64,000 nt of DNA from Pseudogracilibacillus sp037071985. Lineage in GTDB: Bacteria; Bacillota; Bacilli; Bacillales; Amphibacillaceae. Below, in pieces: positions 1 through 9,289 of this stretch (positions are counted from its first letter, which is position 1; each line of letters begins with the position of its first letter). A program made the translations under genes and the position numbers. Where the stretch lies: the NCBI RefSeq assembly GCF_037071985.1, contig NZ_JAXHDF010000001.1:434001-498000 (forward strand). Direction: 5' to 3'. The notes beneath the pieces are model-generated. The model had not been told where the DNA came from. It saw only the letters and a list, made by a program, of their open reading frames with translations, and searched no databases.

Positions 1-252
1 GCTAGCGTAGGCAAAATACGAAGACTCCTGCAGGAACAGCAACGTGTCCGAAGATCCCTGTAGCTTCTCGTTAACGAGAAGCTACAGAAGCTGAGGCCGT
101 GCCTGCGGTAAAGGAGACACAGTGAAAGCGATTGGTAGCGTAGCTTGAACTGATGTCGCTCTTATGCCTGTGGTGAAAGCGAAGTATTTCGCCGAAGCGG
201 CTTCCGAAAATATTAATAAAGTTGATGCGTATTTTACGCAAATTAGAGAGTA
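1..252. repeat. Dispersed Bacillaceae repeat, copy 1 (left edge cut by window)
   Basis: Non-coding repeat located where the dnaN-yaaA spacer would be. It opens with a block like GCTAGCG..AAATACGAAGACTCCTGC and contains a perfect 30-base palindrome at 58-87 (CTGTAGCTTCTCGTT and its complement). It continues with a GCGGTAAAGGAGACAC.GTGAAAGC block (about 114-140) and a GCGAAGTATTTCGCCGAAGCGGCTTCC block (about 179-208). The first and third of these blocks recur, inverted, at 19386-19782, and the first recurs at about 38545-38585. No ORF here has gene-like features. From 253 to 519 I see only AT-rich spacer with a small TTTACCC/GGGTAAA hairpin near 378-397. Confidence 0.7.
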
Positions 253-519
253 AGCTAAGGTTTTTTAACTATTCTTTTTTACATTTTTGATTTAAAAACT
301 ATTTTTTATCTATGTTCAGCCACTTTGTTCTCCTTTTTATACTGTTAAAAATTCATTTTAAGCATATTGAAGCGGATTTTACCCTTAGGAGGGGTAAAGC
401 TTCCAATCGAGCAAAAACTTTAGTAAAATAGGTTATAAGAAGATTTAAAGTTAAACTTATTAATTTTATCATCCTCATTACTATGTTGTTGTAAAAAATA
501 TGTAAAGGAATCGTGAAGA

Positions 520-747
520 ATGAAAATAGAAGAAGTTTTGATAGAAGATAAATTCATTACTTTAAATCAGTTATTAAAGCTTACCAATATGTTCGATTCA
601 GGCGGATTTATTAAAGCATATATCAATGAAGAAGGTGTCTATGTCAACGGAGATATAGAACATCGAAGAGGAAGAAAGCTTTATCATAATGATGTAGTAA
701 AACTCAAAACGGAAGAAACATTTATTGTGAAAAGTAATGATAGTTAA
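520..747 (+). CDS. yaaA: S4-domain RNA-binding protein YaaA
   Basis: A 75-residue protein filling the yaaA (rlbA) position directly before recF. It has the compact S4 fold signature: an N-terminal helix pair with ITLNQLLKLTNM, GGFIKAYI, then VYVNGDIEHRRGRKLYHNDVV, the typical basic S4 turn that contacts structured RNA. The length is close to the roughly 70 residues usual for the family. AAAGGAATCG upstream gives a modest ribosome site. It ends 24 bases before recF and is probably cotranscribed with it. Its exact RNA target is not established; a ribosome-assembly role is proposed for the family. Confidence 0.9.
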   Translation: MKIEEVLIEDKFITLNQLLKLTNMFDSGGFIKAYINEEGVYVNGDIEHRRGRKLYHNDVVKLKTEETFIVKSNDS

Positions 748-771
748 CGCATTACAAATGAGGAATTTTAA

Positions 772-1887
772 ATGTTCATACGACAACTGCAATTAAAAAA
801 TTACCGTAATTATGAAAACCTTGAGATTACATTTGATAATAAAGTAAATGTAATCATTGGTGAAAATGCTCAGGGGAAAACAAATCTGTTAGAATCTATT
901 TATTTATTAGCCTTCACAAAGTCCTATCGCACATCTAATGATCGTGAGTTAATTTCTTGGAATAAAGATTTTGCCAAAATATCGGGAATTATTCAAAAAA
1001 GAAATAATCAAGAAATTCCATTAGAATTAATATTCCACAAAAATGGAAAAAAGGCTAAATTAAATCGCTTAGAACAAAAACGATTAAGTGAATATATAGG
1101 AGCCTTAAATGTTGTCATGTTTGCCCCGGAAGACCTTTCACTTGTCAAAGGATCTCCGCAAATCCGCAGGCGATTTATTGATATGGAATTAGGACAGATA
1201 GAGCCGGTATATATTTACCATTTAGCTCAATACCAAAAGATATTAAAACAAAGAAATCATTTATTAAAACAACTACAACAGCAAGCTCAACCAGATACAA
1301 CACTATTACATGTATTAAATGATCAATTTATTCAACATGCTGCAATTATCTTAAAAAAACGATTTTTATTTTTACAGTTATTAAGAAAATGGGCAGTTCC
1401 TATCCATTTTCAAATAAGTCGAGAACAGGAAGAACTTAGGATTGCATATTCCTCCAGTATTGAAGTATTAGAAGATGATGATGAGGAGAAACTGGAGAAT
1501 AAATATTATGCAGCATTAGAGAAAATTGAAAAAAATGAAATACATCGTGGAACGACACTTGTCGGACCTCATCGCGATGATTTATTTTTTTATATTAATG
1601 ATAAAGATGTAAAATTATACGGCTCCCAAGGACAACAGCGTACAACAGCTTTGTCTTTAAAACTTGCCGAGATTGATCTTATATATGATCAAATTAATGA
1701 GTATCCTATTTTACTTTTAGATGATGTGTTAAGTGAGCTTGATGATTTTAGACAGTCACATTTATTAAGTACAATTCAAGGGAAAGTACAAACATTTGTA
1801 TCTACAACAACAGTTGACGGAATTAATCATGATACGTTAAAAGAAGCATCTATTTATTCAGTTAACCAAGGATCCATTACATTTTAA
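772..1887 (+). CDS. recF: DNA replication and repair protein RecF
   Basis: A 371-residue SMC-like ATPase that loads RecA at gapped DNA together with RecO and RecR. Walker A is visible as GENAQGKTNLLE near residues 30-41, the ABC-type signature as YGSQGQQRTTALSLKLAE near 285-302, and Walker B as ILLLDDVLSELD near 318-329. The length matches Bacillus RecF (about 370). It lies between yaaA and remB, the conserved dnaA-dnaN-yaaA-recF-remB-gyrB-gyrA order. The stop codon is followed within about 25 bases by the remB start, indicating one operon. Confidence 0.98.
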   Translation: MFIRQLQLKNYRNYENLEITFDNKVNVIIGENAQGKTNLLESIYLLAFTKSYRTSNDRELISWNKDFAKISGIIQKRNNQEIPLELIFHKNGKKAKLNRLEQKRLSEYIGALNVVMFAPEDLSLVKGSPQIRRRFIDMELGQIEPVYIYHLAQYQKILKQRNHLLKQLQQQAQPDTTLLHVLNDQFIQHAAIILKKRFLFLQLLRKWAVPIHFQISREQEELRIAYSSSIEVLEDDDEEKLENKYYAALEKIEKNEIHRGTTLVGPHRDDLFFYINDKDVKLYGSQGQQRTTALSLKLAEIDLIYDQINEYPILLLDDVLSELDDFRQSHLLSTIQGKVQTFVSTTTVDGINHDTLKEASIYSVNQGSITF

Positions 1888-1911
1888 AAAATGAAAAGGA
1901 ATGGAAAAATA

Positions 1912-2157
1912 TTGTTTATTTATATTGGTAATGATGATGTTGTTGAATCTAAAAAGATTATAATTATATTAGATTATCAACTTACTTATTCTTCTCCAAA
2001 ATTAAGACAATTAATTAATAAGCATAAAGAAGAAGATTCCATCCATGGATCAGAAGAGGATGCGAAGTCAGTCATTATTACGGAAGATTGTATTTATTAT
2101 AGTCCATTTTCTACGTCCACTTTAAAGAAACGAGATGAATTATATATGCAAGGATGA
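1912..2157 (+). CDS. remB: Extracellular matrix regulator RemB (YaaB)
   Basis: RemB (DUF370-like) proteins of Bacillus affect biofilm matrix gene expression and sit between recF and gyrB. An upstream ATG at 1891 is possible, but the TTG at 1912 is preferred. It is preceded at the right distance by AAGGAATGG, and it yields an 81-residue protein beginning (M)FIYIGNDDVVESKKII, which matches the usual length and N-terminus of the family. The rest shows ILDYQL and a VIITEDCIYYSPFSTSTLKKR tail. The protein is likely cytoplasmic and cotranscribed with recF. Confidence 0.88.
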   Translation: MFIYIGNDDVVESKKIIIILDYQLTYSSPKLRQLINKHKEEDSIHGSEEDAKSVIITEDCIYYSPFSTSTLKKRDELYMQG

Positions 2158-2220
2158 ATAGCTAAAGAAAAACTAACTATAGCAAGCTGTTCCTTAATTA
2201 AGAAATGAAGGTGAATGTTT

Positions 2221-4140
2221 ATGGAAGATAAAGTAATGAGTAACCAAGCTTATGACGCAGAACAAATACAAGTTTTAGAGGGACTGGAAGCCGTTCGAAA
2301 AAGACCAAGTATGTATATTGGTTCAACGAATGAAAAGGGGCTACATCATTTAGTCTGGGAAATAACTGACAATAGTATCGATGAAGCTTTAGCCGGATAT
2401 TGTGACCAAATTGATGTAATAATCGAGGAAGATAACAGTATCACAGTTAGAGACAACGGAAGAGGAATTCCAATCGATATTCATGAAGACTCAGGAAAGC
2501 CCGCAGTTGAATTAATTTTAACCGTTCTACACGCCGGAGGTAAATTTGGTGGCGGTGGTTATAAAGTATCGGGTGGTTTACATGGTGTTGGTGCTTCAGT
2601 AGTTAATGCGTTATCCACGCATTTAAAAGTATATGTTCACCGTGATGGAAAAGTTCATTATTTAGAATTCCGAAAAGGAGAACCTCAAGGACAAATTGAA
2701 GTCATCGGTGACACAGATAAGACGGGCACGGTTATTAATTTCAAACCTGATCCAGAGATATTTACTGAAACGACAGTTTATGATTATGATACATTGAAAA
2801 ATCGCTTAAGAGAACTGGCATTTTTAAATCGTAAATTGACAATTACTTTAGAAGATAAAAGAGAAAATAAAGAAAGAGAATCGTTTTATTATGAAGGTGG
2901 CATAAAATCATATGTGGAGTTTATGAATCGAACAAAAGATGCTCTCCATGATCCGATCTATGCCGAGGGGGAAGACAATGATATTTCTGTAGAAGTAGCC
3001 CTTCAATATAACGATGGATTTGCTAGCAACTTATTCTCTTTTGCGAACAATATTCATACGTACGAAGGTGGAACTCATGAAGCAGGATTCAGAACTGCTC
3101 TTACCCGAGTAATAAACGATTATGCAAGAAAAAGTAATTTGTTTAAAGAAGATGACGATAACTTAACAGGAGAAGATGTTAGGGAAGGTATGACTGCTAT
3201 TGTCTCTATAAAACATACAGATCCGCAGTTTGAAGGTCAGACAAAAACAAAGCTTGGCAACAGTGACGCTCGTTCTGTTACAGATTCTGTTTTTAGCGAT
3301 GCTTTCTCAAAATTTCTTTTTGAAAATCCTTCTACCGCAAGAGTCATTGTTGAAAAAGGAATGATGGCATCACGTGCCCGTGTGGCAGCACGGAAAGCTC
3401 GTGAATTAACTCGGCGAAAAAGCGCACTCGAAATATCCAATTTACCTGGTAAATTATCTGATTGTTCTTCAAAAGATCCCGAAATAAGCGAATTATTTAT
3501 TGTAGAGGGTGACTCGGCGGGTGGTTCAGCAAAATCAGGCCGAGATAGACATTTTCAAGCTATTCTACCTTTACGAGGCAAAATTTTGAATGTTGAAAAA
3601 GCACGTTTAGACCGAATACTATCAAATAATGAAGTGCGTATGATGATTACAGCACTTGGTACAGGTATAGGTGAAGAATTTGATATCACGAAAGCTCGCT
3701 ATCATAAAATTGTTATAATGACAGATGCTGATGTGGATGGTGCTCATATTCGAACATTATTATTAACATTTTTCTATCGTTTTATGAGACCATTAATTGA
3801 GTATGGTTATGTGTATATCGCACAGCCGCCTTTATACCAGGTGAAACAAGGAAAATCATTGCACTATGTATACACGGATGATCAATTAGACTCACTTTTA
3901 TCTGAACTTCCTCAAACTCCAAAGCCAAACTTACAAAGATATAAAGGTCTTGGAGAAATGAACGCAGACCAGCTTTGGGAAACGACGATGAATCCAGATA
4001 CGAGAACATTATTACAAGTAAAATTAAAAGATGCGATAGACGCAGACGAAGTTTTTAATATTTTAATGGGTGATAAAGTAGAACCAAGAAGAGACTTTAT
4101 AGAAGAAAATGCTGAATATGTAAAAAATTTAGATATATAA
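2221..4140 (+). CDS. gyrB: DNA gyrase subunit B
   Basis: ATPase subunit of DNA gyrase, which introduces negative supercoils as A2B2. Seen in order are the GHKL ATPase motifs (EITDNSIDEALAG, DNGRGIP, GGLHGVGASVVNALS), the transducer domain, the TOPRIM domain (EGDSAGGSAKSGRDR; DADVDGAHI) and the C-terminal QRYKGLGEM box. ATG 2221 is chosen over ATG 2215 because AAGGTG at 2208-2213 is only one base from the latter but seven from the former. The result is 639 residues, as in Bacillus. gyrA follows after 41 bases with its own ribosome site. Confidence 0.98.
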   Translation: MEDKVMSNQAYDAEQIQVLEGLEAVRKRPSMYIGSTNEKGLHHLVWEITDNSIDEALAGYCDQIDVIIEEDNSITVRDNGRGIPIDIHEDSGKPAVELILTVLHAGGKFGGGGYKVSGGLHGVGASVVNALSTHLKVYVHRDGKVHYLEFRKGEPQGQIEVIGDTDKTGTVINFKPDPEIFTETTVYDYDTLKNRLRELAFLNRKLTITLEDKRENKERESFYYEGGIKSYVEFMNRTKDALHDPIYAEGEDNDISVEVALQYNDGFASNLFSFANNIHTYEGGTHEAGFRTALTRVINDYARKSNLFKEDDDNLTGEDVREGMTAIVSIKHTDPQFEGQTKTKLGNSDARSVTDSVFSDAFSKFLFENPSTARVIVEKGMMASRARVAARKARELTRRKSALEISNLPGKLSDCSSKDPEISELFIVEGDSAGGSAKSGRDRHFQAILPLRGKILNVEKARLDRILSNNEVRMMITALGTGIGEEFDITKARYHKIVIMTDADVDGAHIRTLLLTFFYRFMRPLIEYGYVYIAQPPLYQVKQGKSLHYVYTDDQLDSLLSELPQTPKPNLQRYKGLGEMNADQLWETTMNPDTRTLLQVKLKDAIDADEVFNILMGDKVEPRRDFIEENAEYVKNLDI

Positions 4141-4181
4141 ATCTACTATTTTTTATTCATCGATTGGGAGGTTTTTATTAA

Positions 4182-6698
4182 GTGGAAGAACGATCAAATG
4201 TTGAACAAATAAACATAAGCGAAGAAATGCGTACTTCTTTCCTCGACTATGCGATGAGTGTTATCGTTTCACGAGCATTACCAGATGTGCGTGATGGATT
4301 AAAACCAGTACATCGTCGAATTTTATATGCAATGAATGAATCCGGTATGCATTCTGATAAACCGTATAAAAAATCAGCTCGTATTGTCGGAGATGTCATG
4401 GGGAAATATCACCCTCATGGAGATTCATCTATTTATGATGCAATGGTTCGGATGGCACAAGATTTTAGTCATCGTTATTTACTAATAGATGGTCATGGAA
4501 ACTTTGGTTCAGTAGACGGTGACTCGGCTGCTGCAATGCGTTATACCGAAGCTAGAATGTCAAAATTATCAATGGAATTACTTCGTGATATTAACAGAGA
4601 TACGATTGACTACCAAGACAACTATGACAGTACGGAAAAGGAACCAGTCTTTTTACCTGCTCGTTTTCCAAACTTGCTCGTCAATGGTTCATCAGGTATT
4701 GCAGTTGGTATGGCGACTAATATCCCGCCACATAATCTAGGTGAAGCGATAGATGCTGTCCTTGCAATTAGTAAAAATCCAGACATCACTGTAGATGAAT
4801 TAATGGAAAATTATATCCATGGGCCAGATTTCCCGACTGCAGGAATAATTTTAGGACGTAGCGGAATCCGGAAAGCATATGAAACAGGACGTGGATCAAT
4901 AACGATTCGAGCTAAAGTTGAAGTACAAGAAAACAAAAATGGAACGTCGACTATTTTAGTAACTGAAATACCTTATCAAGTGAATAAAGCAAAATTAATA
5001 GAAAAGATAGCTGAATTAGTCCGTGATAAACGAATTGAAGGTATTACCGAATTAAATGATGAATCAGACCGTGAAGGAATGCGGATTGTTATGCGCATCC
5101 GTCGAGATGTAAACGCGAATGTCGTTTTAAATAATCTTTATAAATATACAGCATTACAGACTACATTTGGAATTAACACATTAGCGTTAGTTGATGGAAA
5201 ACCAAAAGTCCTTAGTTTAAAAGAATGTTTACAACATTATTTAGATCATCAAATTAATATTATCCGGAGACGAACCCAATTTGATTTAAATAAAGCAGAA
5301 GCAAGAGCACATATTTTAGAAGGCTTACGAACTGCATTAGATCATTTGGATGAAGTAATAACACTCATTCGCCAATCTAAAACGACTGAAATTGCACGTA
5401 CAGGTTTAATGGAGCGTTTTGACTTATCAGAAAAACAAGCGCAAGCAATCTTAGACATGCGTTTACAACGTTTAACTGGATTAGAAAGAGAAAAGATAGA
5501 AGAAGAATATAAAGATCTGTTAGTCCTTATTGAAGAATTAAAGGAAATTTTAGCAGATGAAGAAAAAATTCTTGCTATAATTCGAGAAGAGTTAACAGAA
5601 ATTAAAGAGAAGTTTAATGATGAACGCCGTACAGAAATAGCATTGGGCGGAGTCGACTTCTTTGAAGATGAAGATTTAATTCCTGAAGAAAATATCATTA
5701 TTACATTAACCCATAAAGGGTATATCAAGCGTCTACCATCCTCTACTTATCGAACACAACATCGGGGTGGACGAGGTATTCAAGGGATGGAAACACATGA
5801 AGATGATTTTGTAGAGCACTTAGTATCAACATCCACCCATGATACCGTCCTATTTTTTACAAACAAAGGAAAAGTATATCGTCTTAAAGGGTATGAAATT
5901 CCTGAGTTTGGACGTACTGCTAAAGGATTACCAATAATTAACCTTTTGCAAATTGAAAAAGAAGAATGGATTAATACAGTTATTACGGTAAGAGAATTTG
6001 ATGAAAATGGCTTCTTGTTTTTCACAACGAAAGCGGGCTTGTCAAAACGAGTATCGTTACCACATTTTGCAAATATTAGACGTGGTGGTTTAATAGCTAT
6101 TAATCTGCGAGACGATGATGAATTAATCTCAGTTCGTTTAACGGATGGAACAAAGGATATTGGGATTGCAACTAAAAATGGGTATATTATCCGTTTTGAT
6201 GAAAATGTTGTCCGATCAATGGGCCGAACGGCAGCAGGTGTCCGTGGGATTGATTTAAGAGATGATGATGAAGTAGTCTCTATGGAAATCATTGACGAAG
6301 AATCGTATATCTTGCATGTAACAAATAAAGGGATTGGAAAGCGTACATTAGAGACTCAATACAGGAAAACAAATCGTGGTGGTAAAGGGTACTATGTTTG
6401 TAGATTAACGGAAGAAACCGGGCATGTTGTTGCTGTTAAGATAGTCAATGGTAACGAGGACTTAATGTTAATTACCATTCAAGGTGTCTTAATTCGTATT
6501 CCAGTTGAAGGTATCCCTGTGACAGGAAGAAGTACACAAGGAGTACGATTAATTCGATTACAAGGTAAAGAAGAAGTGGCTACTGTTGCTAAAGTAGCTG
6601 AGGACGAAGAAGTGGAAGAAGAGCTGAAAGAGATAGATAACGAAACAAATGAAACAGTTGAAAAGGGAATTGATCAAGCTGATATAGATGAAGAATAG
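4182..6698 (+). CDS. gyrA: DNA gyrase subunit A
   Basis: DNA-cleaving subunit of gyrase, 838 residues, starting at GTG behind GGGAGG. The catalytic tyrosine lies in RYTEARMSK. The quinolone-resistance region reads HPHGDSSIYDAMVRMAQ, so the usual target Ser is wild type and the acidic position is Asp rather than Glu; this is consistent with quinolone sensitivity (an inference). The C-terminal half has the repeated beta-pinwheel blades, including the GyrA box with QHRGGRGIQGM. The tail after residue 805 is very acidic, which is common in Bacillaceae. Confidence 0.98.
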   Translation: MEERSNVEQINISEEMRTSFLDYAMSVIVSRALPDVRDGLKPVHRRILYAMNESGMHSDKPYKKSARIVGDVMGKYHPHGDSSIYDAMVRMAQDFSHRYLLIDGHGNFGSVDGDSAAAMRYTEARMSKLSMELLRDINRDTIDYQDNYDSTEKEPVFLPARFPNLLVNGSSGIAVGMATNIPPHNLGEAIDAVLAISKNPDITVDELMENYIHGPDFPTAGIILGRSGIRKAYETGRGSITIRAKVEVQENKNGTSTILVTEIPYQVNKAKLIEKIAELVRDKRIEGITELNDESDREGMRIVMRIRRDVNANVVLNNLYKYTALQTTFGINTLALVDGKPKVLSLKECLQHYLDHQINIIRRRTQFDLNKAEARAHILEGLRTALDHLDEVITLIRQSKTTEIARTGLMERFDLSEKQAQAILDMRLQRLTGLEREKIEEEYKDLLVLIEELKEILADEEKILAIIREELTEIKEKFNDERRTEIALGGVDFFEDEDLIPEENIIITLTHKGYIKRLPSSTYRTQHRGGRGIQGMETHEDDFVEHLVSTSTHDTVLFFTNKGKVYRLKGYEIPEFGRTAKGLPIINLLQIEKEEWINTVITVREFDENGFLFFTTKAGLSKRVSLPHFANIRRGGLIAINLRDDDELISVRLTDGTKDIGIATKNGYIIRFDENVVRSMGRTAAGVRGIDLRDDDEVVSMEIIDEESYILHVTNKGIGKRTLETQYRKTNRGGKGYYVCRLTEETGHVVAVKIVNGNEDLMLITIQGVLIRIPVEGIPVTGRSTQGVRLIRLQGKEEVATVAKVAEDEEVEEELKEIDNETNETVEKGIDQADIDEE

Positions 6699-6717
6699 AT
6701 GGTAAAGGGGCGTTGAA

Positions 6718-7593
6718 ATGGAAGTTAAAGTGAATCATTTAACACCTGGAATGCTTCTGGAAAAGGATGTGCTCGGTAAATCGGGTAATCCAATTGTTGA
6801 AAAAAACACAAAATTAACAGAGACCCATATTGAATTTATTAAGCATTTTCTAATTGATAAAGTAACAGTTGCTACTAGTAGGATACAAAGTAGTACTTCA
6901 GATAATGAACAGAGATTTTTATCAATACATGGCAACCAATTGTTTATTGAGGAATTTGAACAGGCTGTTTTTCACTATGAAAAATTGTTTATCAGTTGGC
7001 AAAATAATGTACCAGTCAATATGTATAAAATAAGAGAGTTTTGTATCCCATTGTTTGAAAAAACAATTGATCAAAATATGGAAACTTTCCTGTTATTATT
7101 TGCAAATTCCGAGCAGAATAGTTTTTTTCAAAATGGTATTGCAAAAAGTATCATCTCTGTTTATCTATCGTATAAATTAGGGTTTGAAAAAAAAGATTGG
7201 CTTCAAATTGGACTTGCTGCATTAATGAGTGATTGTGGGAAAGCAACATTAGAACCATCTGTATTCAAATCAAAACTTCCAAATTCAACTTGGCAAAAAT
7301 ATCCTGTATTTTCATATAAAATGATTGAAAATGAACCAACATTAACCCAGCAGGCTAAGATAGCTATTTTACAACATCATGAATATCTTGATGGAAGTGG
7401 GTTCCCTGCAAAGTCAAAAGGACATAAAGTAAAGATGTATGCAAGAATTATTGCTGTAAGTAATATGTTTACTACTGTATATTCAACCTCGCCGAAAGAA
7501 ATAATAAGCGTATTAGAAGATTATCGGATTAATAAATTAGATAAGTTAGTCGTTGATACATTAGTAAATGAACTGCAAGGTTTTATTGAATAG
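6718..7593 (+). CDS. HD-GYP-like protein with degenerate HD dyad
   Basis: A 291-residue protein. Residues about 140-285 resemble an HD-GYP phosphodiesterase domain, the family that hydrolyses cyclic di-GMP. The HHEYLDGSGFP motif is clear, but the position that normally reads LLHDIGK here reads LMSDCGK, so the metal-binding His of the HD pair is replaced by Ser. It may therefore be catalytically weak or a binding-only protein (inference). The N-terminal 130 residues have no recognisable catalytic motif. It sits 19 bases after gyrA and ends in a terminator, so it is probably read with gyrA. Genes of this type are often found here in Bacillaceae. Confidence 0.75.
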   Translation: MEVKVNHLTPGMLLEKDVLGKSGNPIVEKNTKLTETHIEFIKHFLIDKVTVATSRIQSSTSDNEQRFLSIHGNQLFIEEFEQAVFHYEKLFISWQNNVPVNMYKIREFCIPLFEKTIDQNMETFLLLFANSEQNSFFQNGIAKSIISVYLSYKLGFEKKDWLQIGLAALMSDCGKATLEPSVFKSKLPNSTWQKYPVFSYKMIENEPTLTQQAKIAILQHHEYLDGSGFPAKSKGHKVKMYARIIAVSNMFTTVYSTSPKEIISVLEDYRINKLDKLVVDTLVNELQGFIE

Positions 7594-7597
7594 ATTT

Positions 7598-7630
7598 AAG
7601 AGCTAGCCTTTATAGGCAAGTTCTTTTTTC
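7598..7630 (+). terminator. Rho-independent terminator after the gyrA/HD-GYP operon
   Basis: A 12-base-pair stem with one mismatch and one G-T pair (AAGAGCTAGCCT, loop TTAT, AGGCAAGTTCTT) is followed by TTTTTT. It begins five bases after the HD-GYP stop codon and separates that operon from guaB. Confidence 0.85.
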
Positions 7631-7720
7631 TTTTTAAAACTTTAGGTTATTATTTTAAATAACGTATAGGAAAATTGTACATCTTATGTATGAGATAGAT
7701 CAATAGAGGAGGAAAAACAG

Positions 7721-9187
7721 ATGGATAAATTTGCAAAAGAAGGCTTAACATTTGATGATGTATTACTTATTCCAGCTAAATCAGAAGTACTACCAAGGGA
7801 AGTTAATATAAATACTTCTTTATCTTCTACATTAAATATGAAGGCACCTTTTATCAGTGCAGGAATGGATACTGTAACGGAAGCGGACATGGCGATCGCC
7901 ATGGCACGTCAAGGCGGCTTTGGTGTCATTCATAAAAATATGTCTATTGATGAACAAGCTGAATTGGTCGACAAGGTTAAACGATCAGAAAGTGGTGTTA
8001 TTACGAATCCATTTTTCTTAACACCTGAACATCAGGTATATGATGCGGAGCATTTAATGGCAAAGTTCCGAATTTCAGGAGTGCCAATTGTAAATAATGT
8101 AGAAGAACAAAAATTAGTCGGTATTTTAACGAACCGTGATCTTCGTTTCATCGATGATTATTCGATTCTTATTTCAGAAGTAATGACGAGTGAAAATTTA
8201 ATAACTGGTGAAGTTGGAACAACATTAGAAGAAGCACAAAAAGTATTACAAAAGTATAAAATTGAAAAATTACCATTGGTTGATGAAAATGGTGTTTTAA
8301 AAGGGTTAATAACCATTAAAGATATTGAAAAAGTTATTGAATATCCTCATTCTGCAAAAGATGACCAAGGTCGTTTATTGGTTGGTGCAGCTGTAGGGGT
8401 AACAAAAGATACAATGGCTAGAATTGAAAAGTTAGTAGCAGCCCATGTAGATGTGATTGTAATTGATACAGCCCATGGACATTCTCAAGGTGTATTAAAC
8501 GCCGTTAAGGAAGTTAGAGAAAAGTACCCGGATTTAAATATTGTTGCTGGAAATGTAGCAACAGCAGAAGCGACTAGAGATTTGATTGAAGCAGGAGCAA
8601 ATATTGTAAAGGTGGGAATTGGACCAGGTTCCATTTGTACAACTCGAGTCATAGCAGGAATAGGAGTGCCTCAAGTGACAGCCATTTACGATTGTGCAGA
8701 AGAAGCCAAAAAACATGGTGTCCCTATTATAGCGGATGGTGGAATTAAATTTTCGGGAGACGTTGTTAAAGCGTTAGCGGCTGGTGCACATGCTGTAATG
8801 CTAGGTAGTCTCTTTGCAGGAACGACTGAAAGTCCAGGTGAAATGGAGATTTTCCAAGGAAGACAATATAAAGTTTACCGTGGAATGGGTTCAATTAGTG
8901 CCATGAAGTCTGGATCAAAAGATCGTTATTTCCAAGATGATAATGACGTGAAAAAACTGGTCCCGGAAGGTATTGAGGGACGAGTTGCTTATAAAGGCGC
9001 ATTAGTAAACACAATGGATCAATTAATAGGTGGATTGCGAGCAGGTATGGGATATTGCGGCTCCAAAGATTTAGAAGCATTACGAACAGATTCACAATTT
9101 ATTCGGATTACGAATGCAGGATTAAAGGAAAGCCACCCACATGAAGTCCAAATTACGAAAGAAGCACCAAATTATTCATTAAATTAA
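7721..9187 (+). CDS. guaB: IMP dehydrogenase
   Basis: Oxidises IMP to XMP with NAD+, the committed step of guanine nucleotide synthesis. The 488 residues match the family. The TIM-barrel start FDDVLLIPAKSEVLP is followed by a CBS pair at about residues 95-205. The catalytic loop is GPGSICTTR, the phosphate-binding segment is ADGGIKFSGD..KALAAGA, and the mobile flap includes RGMGSISAM. It has a strong GAGGAGG site before the ATG. It stands alone between terminators, as in B. subtilis, but the rRNA operon often found between gyrA and guaB is absent here. Confidence 0.98.
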   Translation: MDKFAKEGLTFDDVLLIPAKSEVLPREVNINTSLSSTLNMKAPFISAGMDTVTEADMAIAMARQGGFGVIHKNMSIDEQAELVDKVKRSESGVITNPFFLTPEHQVYDAEHLMAKFRISGVPIVNNVEEQKLVGILTNRDLRFIDDYSILISEVMTSENLITGEVGTTLEEAQKVLQKYKIEKLPLVDENGVLKGLITIKDIEKVIEYPHSAKDDQGRLLVGAAVGVTKDTMARIEKLVAAHVDVIVIDTAHGHSQGVLNAVKEVREKYPDLNIVAGNVATAEATRDLIEAGANIVKVGIGPGSICTTRVIAGIGVPQVTAIYDCAEEAKKHGVPIIADGGIKFSGDVVKALAAGAHAVMLGSLFAGTTESPGEMEIFQGRQYKVYRGMGSISAMKSGSKDRYFQDDNDVKKLVPEGIEGRVAYKGALVNTMDQLIGGLRAGMGYCGSKDLEALRTDSQFIRITNAGLKESHPHEVQITKEAPNYSLN

Positions 9188-9289
9188 TTAAATGATTGAA
9201 ACAATTTGTAACAAAAAAGATATTTCTTAATCTTACAATTCGTGATAAAATAGCTAGTGTTTTATAAATCAAATGGAGGTAAATTTAAA

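Noticed and set aside
5780..6292. 170-codon ORF antisense to gyrA
   Set aside because: It is the complement of the well-conserved gyrA C-terminal region, has no ribosome site and is compositionally a shadow.
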